The notes beneath the pieces were generated by a model. It saw only the letters and a program-made list of their open reading frames with translations. It was not told where the DNA came from and ran no database searches. Positions 46,735 to 55,895 of a stretch of 64,000 bases of DNA are shown here, piece after piece (the first letter of the stretch is position 1; the number at the start of each line of letters is the position of its first letter). Source of the stretch: Psychrobacter sp. Cmf 22.2. GTDB taxonomy: Bacteria > Pseudomonadota > Gammaproteobacteria > Pseudomonadales > Moraxellaceae. Both the position numbers and the translations under genes were made by a program. Where the stretch lies: the NCBI RefSeq assembly GCF_001921745.1, contig NZ_MRYA01000001.1, positions 806,001 to 870,000 of the forward strand, given 5' to 3'.

Positions 46735-48153
46735 TTATTTAAGCTCAACTGTCGCGCCATTTTCGATATTGGCGTAAACTTCTAATACGTCCCAGTTGGT
46801 TAGACGTACACAACCCGCTGATGCTTGGCGACTGATACCTTCAGGTTTGGGCGAACCGTGAATGCCATAAGAAGGCTTTGATAAACCCATCCAGACGACG
46901 CCAACAGGGTTATTTGGCCCTGGTGGTAACATATGTACTTTCTTATCGCTGCCTTCACCGACAGTGGCTTTATACCATGGCATCTTAACTCTATTAATGA
47001 TCTTAAAGGTGCCTTGTGGCGAAGGAGTGGCAGCACTACCAATCGTCGTTGGATAAGTAGCAACCAGCTTATCACCATTATAAGCATATAGTGTTTTGCT
47101 CGCTTTATCGGCAACCACGCGATTGATACGCTCGTTGAGCGGCTTGCGTGTATTTAGTACAGTAATAGTTTCGCCCGCTTGATAGTTTTTATTTTTATTC
47201 AACTTATCAAGATAGCGTATGTCCATATGGAAGCGCTCGGCAAGCATCTCTTTAATATCTTGATAATATAACCCTTTTACTTTTGACTTTGCTTCTGAGC
47301 CTGAAGGCGTGGTCAAAAAGTTGGTTTTGATATCATCATCAGTCAACGTGTAAGTGACTAGAACAGGCTTATTGGCAGGGATATTTTTAGTTAGCGCATC
47401 CCACGTTTTTTGATCCATCGTGCCAGTCGCTGGCAAACCTTTCATCGTTTGAAAGTTGATTAACGCCTTTTTACTATTCATGCCCCAGCCACCATCGATT
47501 GGACCAGGAGAAGCGTGGTTCCAGTCAAGCAATGCTTGCATCTTAATAGTCATCGCTGAATTGACTTTCATGTTCGGCGACCACGTAGCGTTATTTACTT
47601 GCTTAGCATAGTTTGACAAGTTGAGCGTGGTATATCTTTTACCATCTTTGTCTTCGATGTTTTTGATCGCAGGATCATTATTGAAGTCTAGACTCTTTTC
47701 GTACTGAGGCATCTCAAAAGTTGAAGGATCTGTTGCATCCATAGATGAGATATCGCTCGGAGCTGCTACCGCCTGACCTTCACTAATATCATCGGTACGA
47801 TCAGATTGCTCGTCCTTACGTGTCAGCTCGGCTGCGCTCATGTTGTCCGCAGCGACTGGCTCGCTTGTTGATTGTGCTTTATTTTTTTGTTTAGTATCGA
47901 TCAGATCACCCATGCTATCAGTAGTCTGAGGCTGGATGTTCGGCGTAGCAACTGAGTTATTTTTATCAATTGAAGTGCTACGACTCTCTTGTACATCAAG
48001 ACTTGCTAGTACAGCAATGTCAGGTAATTTGTCAGCTGTGCGTACTGGCATCGTGCGCGTATCATTATTGGTAGCAGCAAGAGCATTGAGACTCATACCA
48101 GCGCTAATAACAGCGATAGACATAGAGGTAATAAGAGGTTTTATTTTCATCAT
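46735..48153 (-). CDS. L,D-transpeptidase with peptidoglycan-binding domain
   Basis: Periplasmic YkuD-family enzyme that makes 3-3 crosslinks or attaches proteins to peptidoglycan. Of 472 residues, a signal peptide (1-26, ending ALA) is followed by a long Ser/Asp-rich linker (27-190). A PG_binding_1 domain (about 205-260, with DGGWGMNSKKAL) and a LysM-like segment near 310-330 follow. The YkuD catalytic domain (about 340-470) has H432 in GIHGSP and C448 in SAGCVR. The catalytic set is intact. Its neighbours do not suggest a particular substrate. Confidence 0.9.
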   Translation of the reverse strand: MMKIKPLITSMSIAVISAGMSLNALAATNNDTRTMPVRTADKLPDIAVLASLDVQESRSTSIDKNNSVATPNIQPQTTDSMGDLIDTKQKNKAQSTSEPVAADNMSAAELTRKDEQSDRTDDISEGQAVAAPSDISSMDATDPSTFEMPQYEKSLDFNNDPAIKNIEDKDGKRYTTLNLSNYAKQVNNATWSPNMKVNSAMTIKMQALLDWNHASPGPIDGGWGMNSKKALINFQTMKGLPATGTMDQKTWDALTKNIPANKPVLVTYTLTDDDIKTNFLTTPSGSEAKSKVKGLYYQDIKEMLAERFHMDIRYLDKLNKNKNYQAGETITVLNTRKPLNERINRVVADKASKTLYAYNGDKLVATYPTTIGSAATPSPQGTFKIINRVKMPWYKATVGEGSDKKVHMLPPGPNNPVGVVWMGLSKPSYGIHGSPKPEGISRQASAGCVRLTNWDVLEVYANIENGATVELK

Positions 48154-48582
48154 ATTTGACCACAGTAGGTTATTACAATGGAGCTATTATGCGCACAATT
48201 AAGATTCTAAGCAAACTTTTGATACATCTTTTTGTGCCTGTAGAGTGCTAAGCGTCAACAGCTGACGTATGACCTACAATATAGTTATATTTGGCTGATA
48301 TTTTAGCTGGCATGTTGCTCAAACTGTTTGACCAGTAAGTTTTAAGTAATATTGTTGTCCCATAAAAAAATCTTAAAAAATGAATAAATGCTGATTAGTT
48401 ATTAAATAATCCTTAATTAATGCGATTACTATAAATAGCTGTAAACTCTTATTTTGAGGTTTTATTAAAGTAAGGTTTATAGTCATTGGCGCTATATGGT
48501 GTTTACGTCTATAATGCATGCAAAGCGTTTTATTTAATCCACTATCATGTGACTAATAAGCATGTAATCAACAAGGTGCGAT
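48154..48582. other. Divergent intergenic region L,D-transpeptidase / prmB
   Basis: A 429-bp gap with the prmB promoter candidate at 48486-48515 and a small GTCA...TGAC repeat near 48257. Nothing else is recognised. Confidence 0.5.
48486..48515 (+). promoter_or_regulatory. Candidate promoter of prmB
   Basis: TTGGCG (48486-48491) and a consensus TATAAT (48510-48515) are separated by 18 nt; the start codon is 67 nt downstream. Confidence 0.55.
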
Positions 48583-49767
48583 ATGTCAGAACACCAAACT
48601 ATGAGTGCAGAAGAATTTCAAAATCAATATTCTGATGATCAAGAGTCTCAAGATTTTGAGCAAGATCTACAAGATAGATTAGACACAAATGAGACGAGTC
48701 TAATCACTGAGGACAATCAGTTTGCAAACTTACATGGCGAGCTTGAAGAGGCGCGTGAACAGCTACTGAGCATACGTGATTTTATTCGTTTTTCAGTCAC
48801 TCAGTTACGTAATTATGATGTAGTTGTGGCACAAGGTACTACTGACGAGTTTGCTGAAGCATCAGCGATAGTTTTGCATTCTTTATCTTTGGATTGGGCA
48901 GCCAATGAGCAGATACTAGATTGTCGTTTGACAATGTCAGAAAAGCAGCTGGTACTAAGCTTACTAGAAGAGCGTATTGCCGAACGTAAACCGCTGAGCT
49001 ACCTTATTAATTTGGCTTATTTTTGTGATCTGCCTTTTTATGTCGATGAACGCGTTCTTATTCCGCGCTCGCCTATAGCGGAGTTGATTCGCCAGCAGTT
49101 TCATCCATACTTTGATGTCAATGAGCTTGCCAAGCCACTAGGTGCCACCATTAACGGTCAACCAGCTGTGTTTTATGATCATGGGCTTGATATGAAGCAA
49201 TTATCACAACCAGAGCGCATTTTAGATCTATGCACTGGTTCTGGTTGTATTGCCATTGCACTTGCGACACGTTTCGTTGATGCCCTAGTCGATGCGGTCG
49301 ATATTGATAAGGGAGCGTTAGAGGTGACGATGGTCAACGTTGATCATCACGATCTTGGTCATCAAGTCAACGTGATTGAATCAGATCTATTTGCGAAGAT
49401 TCCAGCTGAAAATCAATATGAGCTTATTGTGACCAATCCTCCTTATGTTGATGCTGCTATCATGGCCGACTTGCCACCTGAGTTTTTGTATGAGCCTGAG
49501 CATGCACTGGCTGCTGGACAAGATGGATTGGATTTGGTGCATCGTATTTTATTTGAAGCGCCAGAATATCTAAGTCCTGAAGGCTTGTTAGTGTGTGAAG
49601 TGGGTGATAGTGAGTGGGCGCTCAGACAAGCTTATCCAGACATTCAGTTTGATTGGCTAAAGTTTGCGCTCGGTGGTCATGGTATTTTTGCGATTACTTT
49701 TGATGAGCTGATGGCGCATCATGAATTGTTCGCGCATTACGTACAGTTGTTAGATAACAGTCAGTAA
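48583..49767 (+). CDS. prmB: Ribosomal protein L3 glutamine methyltransferase
   Basis: SAM-dependent N5-glutamine methyltransferase acting on ribosomal protein L3 (HemK family). The catalytic motif NPPY lies near residue 285, and the SAM motif DLCTGSGCIAIAL near 214. The N-terminal helical domain and the RKPLSYLINLAYFCDLPF region (near 130) match PrmB rather than PrmC. At 394 residues it is longer than E. coli PrmB (310): the first 65 residues are acidic and probably disordered, and a short insertion lies near 185-205. AAGGTG precedes the ATG. aroC follows 66 bp later, as in other gammaproteobacteria. Confidence 0.9.
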   Translation: MSEHQTMSAEEFQNQYSDDQESQDFEQDLQDRLDTNETSLITEDNQFANLHGELEEAREQLLSIRDFIRFSVTQLRNYDVVVAQGTTDEFAEASAIVLHSLSLDWAANEQILDCRLTMSEKQLVLSLLEERIAERKPLSYLINLAYFCDLPFYVDERVLIPRSPIAELIRQQFHPYFDVNELAKPLGATINGQPAVFYDHGLDMKQLSQPERILDLCTGSGCIAIALATRFVDALVDAVDIDKGALEVTMVNVDHHDLGHQVNVIESDLFAKIPAENQYELIVTNPPYVDAAIMADLPPEFLYEPEHALAAGQDGLDLVHRILFEAPEYLSPEGLLVCEVGDSEWALRQAYPDIQFDWLKFALGGHGIFAITFDELMAHHELFAHYVQLLDNSQ

Positions 49768-49833
49768 TGAGTCAGCGCTTTTGATCCATTAGTAAGTACA
49801 TATAAACAGATTTTTATTGGTTTAGGGATAGAT

Positions 49834-50937
49834 ATGGCAGGTAATAGTATTGGTCAGGTTTTTACCGTCACCACTTGCGGTGAGTCGCATGGCGTAGGTT
49901 TGTTGGCTATCGTTGATGGCATACCTCCAGGTTTAGCATTATCTGCAGAAGATTTACAGGTAGATTTAGACCGCCGCAAGCCAGGTACCTCTAAGTATTC
50001 AACCCAGCGCCGTGAGTCTGATGAAGTTGAGATTATCTCTGGTGTATTTGAAGGTAGAACCACTGGTACCTCTATCGGTCTGCTGATTCGTAATACCAAT
50101 CAAAAATCAAAAGACTATAGTGAGATTAAAGATACTTTTCGTCCAGGACATGCCGACTATACTTATAGTATGAAGTATGGCTTTCGCGACTATCGCGGCG
50201 GCGGTCGCTCGTCAGCCCGTGAGACGGCGATGCGGGTCGCTGCCGGTGCTATCGCTAAGAAATATTTGCAAGAGCGCTTGGGTGTACAAATTCATGGTCA
50301 TGTAACTCAAATCGGTAATGAGTATAGCAACGTCACAGACCCTAGCCAAATCGATTGGGAGTTTGTAAATAGCAATCCGTTTTTCTGTGCCGATAAAGAA
50401 GCTATTGGTCGCTTTGAGACATTGATAGACAACCTACGCCGAGAAGGTACTAGCTGTGGCGCACGCTTAGAAGTTATTGCCAGTGACGTACCAGTGGGAC
50501 TTGGCGAACCCGTATTTGATCGCTTAGACGCTGATATTGCCCACGCAATGATGAGCATCAATGCGGTAAAAGGGGTAGAGATTGGTGATGGTATGGCGGT
50601 AGCTGGACAGTTTGGGCATAGCTCTCGTGATGAGCTGACCCCAGATGGCTTCACTGCCAATCATGCTGGCGGTATCTTAGGTGGTATCTCGTCGGGTCAG
50701 AATATCAGCGTCAGTATCGCCCTTAAACCGACCTCTAGCATTACTACCCCTGGTAAGAGTATAAATACAGACGGTGAAGCAATCGATATGCTAACCAAAG
50801 GTCGTCATGATCCTTGCGTTGGAGTACGTGCCACACCTATCGCTGAGGCTATGCTAGCAATCGTCTTGCTCGATCATTATCTGCGCCATCGTGGTCAAAA
50901 CGCAGATGTTAAACCGCCGGTAGAGTCGATTACTTAA
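49834..50937 (+). CDS. aroC: Chorismate synthase
   Basis: Last step of the shikimate pathway, converting EPSP to chorismate with reduced FMN. The 367 residues show [18 protein letters not shown] at 3-20 and the Arg/Ser-rich [22 protein letters not shown] motif near 130, split by glycines. The [11 protein letters not shown] motif near 282 and the [13 protein letters not shown] motif near 328 are also present. The length is standard (E. coli 361). It probably shares a transcript with prmB and is closed by a terminator. Confidence 0.97.
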   Translation: MAGNSIGQVFTVTTCGESHGVGLLAIVDGIPPGLALSAEDLQVDLDRRKPGTSKYSTQRRESDEVEIISGVFEGRTTGTSIGLLIRNTNQKSKDYSEIKDTFRPGHADYTYSMKYGFRDYRGGGRSSARETAMRVAAGAIAKKYLQERLGVQIHGHVTQIGNEYSNVTDPSQIDWEFVNSNPFFCADKEAIGRFETLIDNLRREGTSCGARLEVIASDVPVGLGEPVFDRLDADIAHAMMSINAVKGVEIGDGMAVAGQFGHSSRDELTPDGFTANHAGGILGGISSGQNISVSIALKPTSSITTPGKSINTDGEAIDMLTKGRHDPCVGVRATPIAEAMLAIVLLDHYLRHRGQNADVKPPVESIT

Positions 50938-50958
50938 AACTGCATTCAAAGAGCTATC

Positions 50959-51012
50959 AGCCTTTTGTTGATTCTAGTCTAATCTAATTAGAAACAACCA
51001 AAGGCTTTTTTT
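50959..51012 (+). terminator. Intrinsic terminator after aroC
   Basis: AGCCTTTTGTTG / CAACCAAAGGCT (one mismatch) encloses an inner TTCTA/TAGAA stem and is followed by a run of seven Ts. Confidence 0.85.
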
Positions 51013-51116
51013 GTGGAAAATTAAAAAATAAAGACCAAAACCGACTACAAAAACTAGTTCTATAGAAAGCATAAATTGTTTGTATCCATAATTTTATTCA
51101 AAGGAGCCTAAAGAGT

Positions 51117-51788
51117 ATGAGTAATTATTTAGATGCTGTCATTGTTGAGCATAACCCATCACAAAAAGAGATAGATAAAGCGGTTATCTGGTTGCATGGC
51201 TTAGGTGCTAGTGGTCATGATTTTGAGCCAGTGGTACCGCAGCTTGGGCTATCTGATGATATGGCAGTACGTTTTATTTTTCCGCATGCGCCCAAGCGTG
51301 CAGTGACAGTAAACGGTGGCATGGTGATGCCAGCATGGTATGATATTTTGGAGATGAGTCTTGAGCGTAAAGTCGATTTGGCTCAGATAGAGACCTCTTC
51401 TCAGCAAATCCATGATTTGATTCGTCGTGAGGTTGAACGTGGCATTGCTCCTGAGCATATCGTTATCGCAGGATTTTCGCAGGGCGGAGCAGTGGCTTAT
51501 CATGTCGCGCTTGGCTATCCAGAACGTTTGGCGGGACTAATGACCTTATCTACGTATCTAGCAACCAATGATAATATTGACTATAGTGCTGCTAATAAAG
51601 AGATACCGATATTAATCGAACATGGCACTCATGACCCAGTTGTTCCTGTAATTTTGGGTCAGCAAGCACAGCAGTTGTTATCAGATAAAGGGTATGATGT
51701 TGAATATAATACCTATCCAATGGCGCATCAGGTCTGTATGCCGCAAATTCAAAATATTGGTAAATGGTTAAACAAAGTGTTGGTATAA
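51117..51788 (+). CDS. Alpha/beta hydrolase, carboxylesterase/phospholipase type
   Basis: Cytoplasmic esterase of 223 residues in the carboxylesterase II family (Pseudomonas EstB-like, acyl-protein thioesterase related). The nucleophile elbow GFSQGG near residue 122 holds the catalytic serine. The acid is in the HDPVVP motif near 175 and the catalytic histidine in MAHQVCMPQ near 203. The N-terminal WLHGLGASGHDFEPV (oxyanion region, near 26) is typical. A GGAG 9 nt before the ATG supports the start. The natural substrate is unknown. Confidence 0.88.
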   Translation: MSNYLDAVIVEHNPSQKEIDKAVIWLHGLGASGHDFEPVVPQLGLSDDMAVRFIFPHAPKRAVTVNGGMVMPAWYDILEMSLERKVDLAQIETSSQQIHDLIRREVERGIAPEHIVIAGFSQGGAVAYHVALGYPERLAGLMTLSTYLATNDNIDYSAANKEIPILIEHGTHDPVVPVILGQQAQQLLSDKGYDVEYNTYPMAHQVCMPQIQNIGKWLNKVLV

Positions 51789-51841
51789 AAAACTATATTT
51801 AAATAAAGTAACAATGCTAATTCCATAATCAACCTTATATT

Positions 51842-51869
51842 AACTCCATCCATAGTGATGGAGTTTTTT
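51842..51869 (+). terminator. Intrinsic terminator after the esterase gene
   Basis: AACTCCATC / GATGGAGTT with a 6-nt loop, followed by a run of six Ts. Confidence 0.9.
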
Positions 51870-52045
51870 ATATGTTCGTTAAAGTGCATCAAACTTATAA
51901 CTTAGTAATTAACAGAATTTAACCTCATTTATGACTATTCTTTTGTCCAGTCACGTAAGATATATACTATAGTATATTTTTTGAACAACATTATCTGTGT
52001 TTTTAATCTAAGACTAAATCTAGAAAGTGTTTCTGGAGGCTTAAG

Positions 52046-52483
52046 ATGAGAACTACTTATTTGGCATTTTATATCGCAGAGCAAGTAAAGTTATTAGACC
52101 GTATTATTAGTGCAATCGATGGTTCGCCCTATAGTCATTGTGAGCTTGTGATTAATGAGTTAGGCGAGCAACGTTACGACTGTATTAGCTCAAGTCATCG
52201 CGATGGTGGCCTACGACGTAAAACTATTCATATGGAGCCTAGTCACTGGGTGTTGACACCAGTTGTGTGTGATATTGACTACGCCATGCGTTGGTTTAAC
52301 AAGCGTAAGAACTTTAAATATGACTATTTGGCTTTAATCAGGACTGTCATTCCAGGGTTTTATAATCCTGAATATCGCCTATTCTGTTCTGAAGCGTGTG
52401 CTGATATGTTAGAGCTGGTAGATCCAGCAAGTTATGGACTTGAGAAGCTATATCAATGGAGTTTGGATAATCCTGCTATCTAA
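52046..52483 (+). CDS. Permuted papain-fold (NlpC/P60-like, YiiX-type) protein
   Basis: Protein of 145 residues. The conserved features are SHCELVI near residue 31, which carries a histidine, and LFCSEACADML near 111, with the candidate catalytic cysteine. This His-before-Cys order is typical of circularly permuted NlpC/P60 (YiiX-like) peptidase or acyltransferase folds, which are common in phages and bacteria. No signal peptide is seen, so it is probably cytoplasmic. A GGAGG 8 nt before the ATG supports the start. It converges on ssrA and shares its terminator. The function is not established. Confidence 0.6.
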   Translation: MRTTYLAFYIAEQVKLLDRIISAIDGSPYSHCELVINELGEQRYDCISSSHRDGGLRRKTIHMEPSHWVLTPVVCDIDYAMRWFNKRKNFKYDYLALIRTVIPGFYNPEYRLFCSEACADMLELVDPASYGLEKLYQWSLDNPAI

Positions 52484-52518
52484 AAGATAAGGAGCGAAAA
52501 TTAGAAAGTTTTGCACAT

Positions 52519-52551
52519 AAAAAAACCGACCATATAAAGTGGTCGGTTTTT
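52519..52551. terminator. Bidirectional terminator between the papain-fold gene and ssrA
   Basis: AAAACCGACCA / TGGTCGGTTTT with a 7-nt loop, A-run and T-run on the two sides. It lies 6 nt from the tmRNA 3' end. Confidence 0.93.
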
Positions 52552-52557
52552 AGTATT

Positions 52558-52916
52558 TGGTGGAGATGGCGGGAGTTGAACCCGCGTCCGCCAGCATTAC
52601 GCTCATGAATCTACATGTTTAGTTTCTGTCTTTAGTTTTAATCCGCACCGATCCGACAGTCAGGATGGATTGGACGATTCTCTACTTTTGAACCCAAGCG
52701 ATTGAGACAATCCCTTGTGGCGAACCTATATACGGACGCTTCAACTGGGCTAACCAACTATAGGTAATCGGCAGCGCAGTAAGCAGGGTTTAAGCTGCTA
52801 GAGCGTAAGTTTCGTCGTTTGCGACTATAACAATATATGTTTGATTAACGAGAGGACATACACTCTCGACATGCATCATTGAGTTTCATCACCAGCGTCG
52901 AAGCCAGAACATCCCC
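52558..52916 (-). ncRNA. ssrA: Transfer-messenger RNA (tmRNA)
   Basis: Rescues ribosomes stalled on broken mRNA and tags the nascent protein for proteolysis. The 5' end on the minus strand begins GGGGATGTTCTGGC at 52916 and the 3' end is CATCTCCACCA ending at 52558, with the CCA encoded. These ends pair to form the alanine-tRNA-like acceptor stem including the G-U pair, and the T-arm sequence GGGTTCAACTCCC is visible. The tag reading frame runs from 52822 down to 52790 and encodes ANDETYALAA followed by TAA. The total length is 359 nt. This tag is the one known from Acinetobacter. The 5' end is expected to be trimmed by RNase P. Confidence 0.97.
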
Positions 52917-52929
52917 AATAGAACGACGT

Positions 52930-52958
52930 ATTATAATATATAATGGTGGTTTTGGCAA
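52930..52958 (-). promoter_or_regulatory. ssrA promoter
   Basis: TTGCCA (52953-52958) and TATAAT (52930-52935) on the minus strand are separated by 17 nt, just upstream of the tmRNA 5' end. The precursor would carry a short leader. Confidence 0.75.
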
Positions 52959-53095
52959 TGGTCTTATATGCGGACATTACACTTAATAACATACTATATT
53001 ATACTAGCCTGACGAACACTATTATTCGTTCATAGACCTATTATATGGGGCGTTTTTACGATAAATAAAGAGAGATTGTCTACTTTCTTGTTAAT

Positions 53096-54391
53096 TCAAG
53101 AAGGTGAATTACTAAACCATAAATTCTCATGCAACTTGCCTTCTTTATGAGGCGTGGCAATATTAAGCGCGGTTTTAGCGAATATATCATGCGATGCCTT
53201 TGAAAAAGCCTGCCATTCAGCCCAGCGCTTTAGCACATAAACGGTCTTAGGTACATGCTCATCGAGACTATCGGTAGTCGCTTGCAAGGTCTGTAGCCAC
53301 CATGCTTTGTCATCATCACTTAGCTGATGGTTGTTGGATATATTTTTTTCTGCTTGCCAAGTTTTAAGAGCGGTAAGTGTATTTTTGCTATCAGGGTTAC
53401 CTTGAATGATCATTGTAGCGATTAGTGCGCGAAACCAATAGGCCAGTGCCTGACGCTGTGCCATCTCATCAAGATGGGGTAGGACACATAATACGGCATG
53501 CAGACTGGTTAAGCCATGAACGATAAAAAACTCATTATCACTACCATATACAGCGCTCGCTGCAATCACAGTCAACTCTTCAATAGATGCGGTAAGATCA
53601 CTCCCAATATTGGGCAGTCTTAATATCACGTTATCATTAAGAAACTGCGCCATTGGCTCATTAAAATTATCAAAGGTAATTAGGCGCTGCTGAAAGCTGC
53701 CTCTATTTAGCCGCTCGTAATCGTCGGTTCGACTGAGCTCATCTGCTCGTTTAGTCAACTGCGACACGCTATCATTAATTAAAATCTGTTTAAGCGCATC
53801 GATGGCGTTTGGCGCATCAGGCGACCATAATTGATGTTGACTATGGTGAGTGCCTGTCGCTAATGGTTGAAAGGCAGTTGCCATATAGGCCAACCCCTCG
53901 CTTGCCATGTTGTCGGACTCGACATCGACCGCCCAGCCAGTATGGATGACAGCATGCATTGCCGCTCCTGCCATGCCCTCTGATAACGCAGGGTAGTAGC
54001 GTTTTAAGCAAGCACTTAACCCAAGCTTTGCTATCTTGTTATCAAAAAAGTCACGATAGGCTTCAAACGCAATGCGAGTAGACTGTATGTTGTGCATCCA
54101 ATTAACATCTGTTATTGCAGTATAATCAAGCGCATTATGACGCGGCGGCGCCAGCATTTCAGGCCCTTTTGCTGCGCTTGCAGTCCCTTTATTTATAGCA
54201 TCATTAACATACACGTTTTGCCACCATTGCATCTTATCTTGACTGACGCCTGCAGCATCAAGCGCTATCCAATTATGGGTAATATGATTGGACAGATAGT
54301 CATCATACTCAATATGCCAATTGCGACCACGTTTAAGCCAGTCGTGTAAGTGCTTAGAATAATTTGGCTTTGAATAAAAAATCATCTCCAT
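53096..54391 (-). CDS. Questin-oxidase-like family protein
   Basis: Protein of 431 residues that resembles the questin oxidase family (pfam14027), named for a fungal Baeyer-Villiger-type enzyme. Features are the N-terminal YDDYLSNHITHNWIALDAAG region (two pieces, near 30-48), a conserved FEAYRDFFDNKIAKLG segment near 108, and SEGMAGAAMHAVIHTGWAVD (near 135-155). The family's conserved histidines in NHITHN and HAVIHTG are present. The biochemical role in bacteria is unknown. It lies alone between ssrA and the rpsF operon, whose terminator precedes it. Confidence 0.75.
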   Translation of the reverse strand: MEMIFYSKPNYSKHLHDWLKRGRNWHIEYDDYLSNHITHNWIALDAAGVSQDKMQWWQNVYVNDAINKGTASAAKGPEMLAPPRHNALDYTAITDVNWMHNIQSTRIAFEAYRDFFDNKIAKLGLSACLKRYYPALSEGMAGAAMHAVIHTGWAVDVESDNMASEGLAYMATAFQPLATGTHHSQHQLWSPDAPNAIDALKQILINDSVSQLTKRADELSRTDDYERLNRGSFQQRLITFDNFNEPMAQFLNDNVILRLPNIGSDLTASIEELTVIAASAVYGSDNEFFIVHGLTSLHAVLCVLPHLDEMAQRQALAYWFRALIATMIIQGNPDSKNTLTALKTWQAEKNISNNHQLSDDDKAWWLQTLQATTDSLDEHVPKTVYVLKRWAEWQAFSKASHDIFAKTALNIATPHKEGKLHENLWFSNSPS

Positions 54392-54425
54392 GCTCTATGG
54401 CGTAATAACACATAAAATATAACAT

Positions 54426-54459
54426 AAAAAAGCCAGTCACATAACATGACTGGCTTTTT
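54426..54459 (-). terminator. Terminator of the rpsF-rpsR-rplI operon
   Basis: AAGCCAGTCA / TGACTGGCTT with a 7-nt loop and a strong U-run on the minus strand, about 26 nt beyond the rplI stop. Confidence 0.9.
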
Positions 54460-54484
54460 AGACTAAGAACTAATCTTTCAGATA

Positions 54485-54997
54485 TTACTCTTCAGAGTAA
54501 TCTTCGTTCTCGTCTGCAACGTCTTCTTCAGCTGCGTCTTCGTTGTCACCATCTTCAGACAAGATAGTCACTAAGATGCTAGCAGTAACGTCATGGTGTA
54601 GCTGAATATCAACATTGTATTCGCCCACTTGACGTAGAGTGCCTTCAGGTAGCTTGATTTCAGCACGGTCAACTTCTAGACCTGAGTTAGTCAATGCTTC
54701 AGCGATATCGCGAGTACCGATAGAGCCAAATAGCTTGCCTTCGTCACCTGATTTAGCACGCATGATAACATTAACGTCAGTTAATGCGTCAGCACGCTCT
54801 TGAGCAGTAGCGATTTCTTTTGCTTCTTCAGCTTCAAGCTCAGCACGGCGTGCTTCGAACTTTTCAATGTTAGCTTTGGTCGCAGGTAGCGCTTTGCCCT
54901 GAGGGATAAGAAAGTTACGACCGTAACCTGGTTTTACATCGACAGTTTCACCGAGTTTACCAAGGTTGACGATACGCTGTAACAAAATAATTTGCAT
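54485..54997 (-). CDS. rplI: 50S ribosomal protein L9
   Basis: Ribosomal protein binding domain V of 23S rRNA through its C-terminal domain. The N-terminal motif [16 protein letters not shown]...[16 protein letters not shown] is standard, followed by the long connecting helix (about 45-75). At 170 residues it exceeds the usual 149 because of an acidic tail (about 150-170). It is the last gene of the rpsF-rpsR-rplI operon. Confidence 0.96.
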   Translation of the reverse strand: MQIILLQRIVNLGKLGETVDVKPGYGRNFLIPQGKALPATKANIEKFEARRAELEAEEAKEIATAQERADALTDVNVIMRAKSGDEGKLFGSIGTRDIAEALTNSGLEVDRAEIKLPEGTLRQVGEYNVDIQLHHDVTASILVTILSEDGDNEDAAEEDVADENEDYSEE

Positions 54998-55022
54998 GAG
55001 TCATTCCTAGTTAACGGTTAAA

Positions 55023-55250
55023 TTACTGATGGTTGTCAGTATACGGAAGTAGTGAAAGGTAACGAGCTTGCTTGATAGCAGTGGCTAGTTGACGCTGATA
55101 CTTAGTAGATGTACCGGTAATACGGCTTGGTACGATTTTACCATTATCACTGATGTACTGTTTTAGCAATTCAACATCTTTATAATCGATGTGAGTGATG
55201 CCTTCAGCAGTGAAACGGCAGAATTTGCGACGGCGATAGAAACGTGCCAT
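55023..55250 (-). CDS. rpsR: 30S ribosomal protein S18
   Basis: Platform protein of 75 residues, partner of S6. It shows the S18 pattern [28 protein letters not shown] in two pieces and the C-terminal [28 protein letters not shown]. The presence of Cys in RKFCRF is typical of the zinc-containing form, although the full set of zinc cysteines is not visible. It lies 16 bp after rpsF and 25 bp before rplI. Confidence 0.97.
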   Translation of the reverse strand: MARFYRRRKFCRFTAEGITHIDYKDVELLKQYISDNGKIVPSRITGTSTKYQRQLATAIKQARYLSLLPYTDNHQ

Positions 55251-55266
55251 GAGTATTCTCCTTTAA

Positions 55267-55665
55267 TTAGTCTTCACTGTTGTCGTTGTCGTCGTTTTCA
55301 CGATTGTCTGGACGACGAGTAGTTGCTTTGCGTGCGCGTTTTTCATCGGCATTCTTGGCTAACTGCGACTCTTCAGTGACAGCTTCGTCACGGCGCATAA
55401 CTAGACTACGAATGATCGCGTCGTTATAGCGGAATAATTCTTCAAGTTCAGCTAAAGTATCACCGTCAGTTTCGATGTTGAAAAGAACGTAGTGAGCTTT
55501 GTGAATCTTGTTGATTGGATAAGCCAATTGACGGCGGCCCCAATCTTCAAGGCGATGAATAACACCACCGTTGTCTTGAACCAATTTGATGTAGCGTTCA
55601 ACCATGCCAACCACTTGGTCGCTTTGGTCTGGGTGTACAATTAACACCAGCTCGTAATGTCTCAT
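55267..55665 (-). CDS. rpsF: 30S ribosomal protein S6
   Basis: Ribosomal protein forming a heterodimer with S18. The sequence begins [25 protein letters not shown] and continues with [29 protein letters not shown], both typical of S6. The 132 residues include a disordered acidic tail ([16 protein letters not shown]); in E. coli RimK adds glutamates to the S6 C-terminus. It begins the operon, and its Shine-Dalgarno AAGGAG is paired inside the leader structure at 55671-55716. Confidence 0.97.
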   Translation of the reverse strand: MRHYELVLIVHPDQSDQVVGMVERYIKLVQDNGGVIHRLEDWGRRQLAYPINKIHKAHYVLFNIETDGDTLAELEELFRYNDAIIRSLVMRRDEAVTEESQLAKNADEKRARKATTRRPDNRENDDNDNSED

Positions 55666-55670
55666 TTGGA

Positions 55671-55716
55671 CTCCTTACGGATTAGTAGCTATTAACCCTA
55701 TGTTAATAGCAAGGAG
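55671..55716 (-). promoter_or_regulatory. S6:S18-type leader motif that sequesters the rpsF ribosome binding site
   Basis: On the minus strand CTCCTT pairs with the AAGGAG Shine-Dalgarno (six pairs). GCTATTAAC pairs with GTTAATAGC (nine pairs) around a 5-nt loop, leaving an asymmetric bulge TACTAATCCGT that contains CCG. A CCG-containing bulge beside a hairpin near the rpsF start is the known S6:S18 autoregulatory motif. Binding of the S6-S18 complex would be expected to repress translation. The match is by structure and position. Confidence 0.8.
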
Positions 55717-55775
55717 ATTTATAAGGTAAACTTGCTCTCATATAGAGAAGTAAAGCTTATGTTATAAAGCGCCGT

Positions 55776-55804
55776 ATTATAGCAGTAGTCGAGTCCTAAC
55801 ACAA
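55776..55804 (-). promoter_or_regulatory. Promoter of the rpsF operon
   Basis: TTGTGT (55799-55804) and TATAAT (55776-55781) on the minus strand are separated by 17 nt. The GC-rich discriminator ACGGCGC after the -10 resembles stringently controlled ribosomal promoters. The leader would be about 100 nt. Confidence 0.7.
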
Positions 55805-55832
55805 AGGTTAATACTGTTGTCTGCCAATAAAT

Positions 55833-55858
55833 AAAAAAGCAACGACTAAGCGTTGCTC
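55833..55858 (-). terminator. Terminator after the GYF-RDD gene
   Basis: AGCAACG / CGTTGCT with a 6-nt loop, followed on the minus strand by a six-U run. Confidence 0.85.
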
Positions 55859-55895
55859 TTAATGAGGCTATATAATTTTAAGTGGCTAAATATAT

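Noticed and set aside
52558..52600. Attachment site of an integrated element at the ssrA 3' end
   Set aside because: No second copy of the tmRNA end, integrase gene or composition change is seen nearby.
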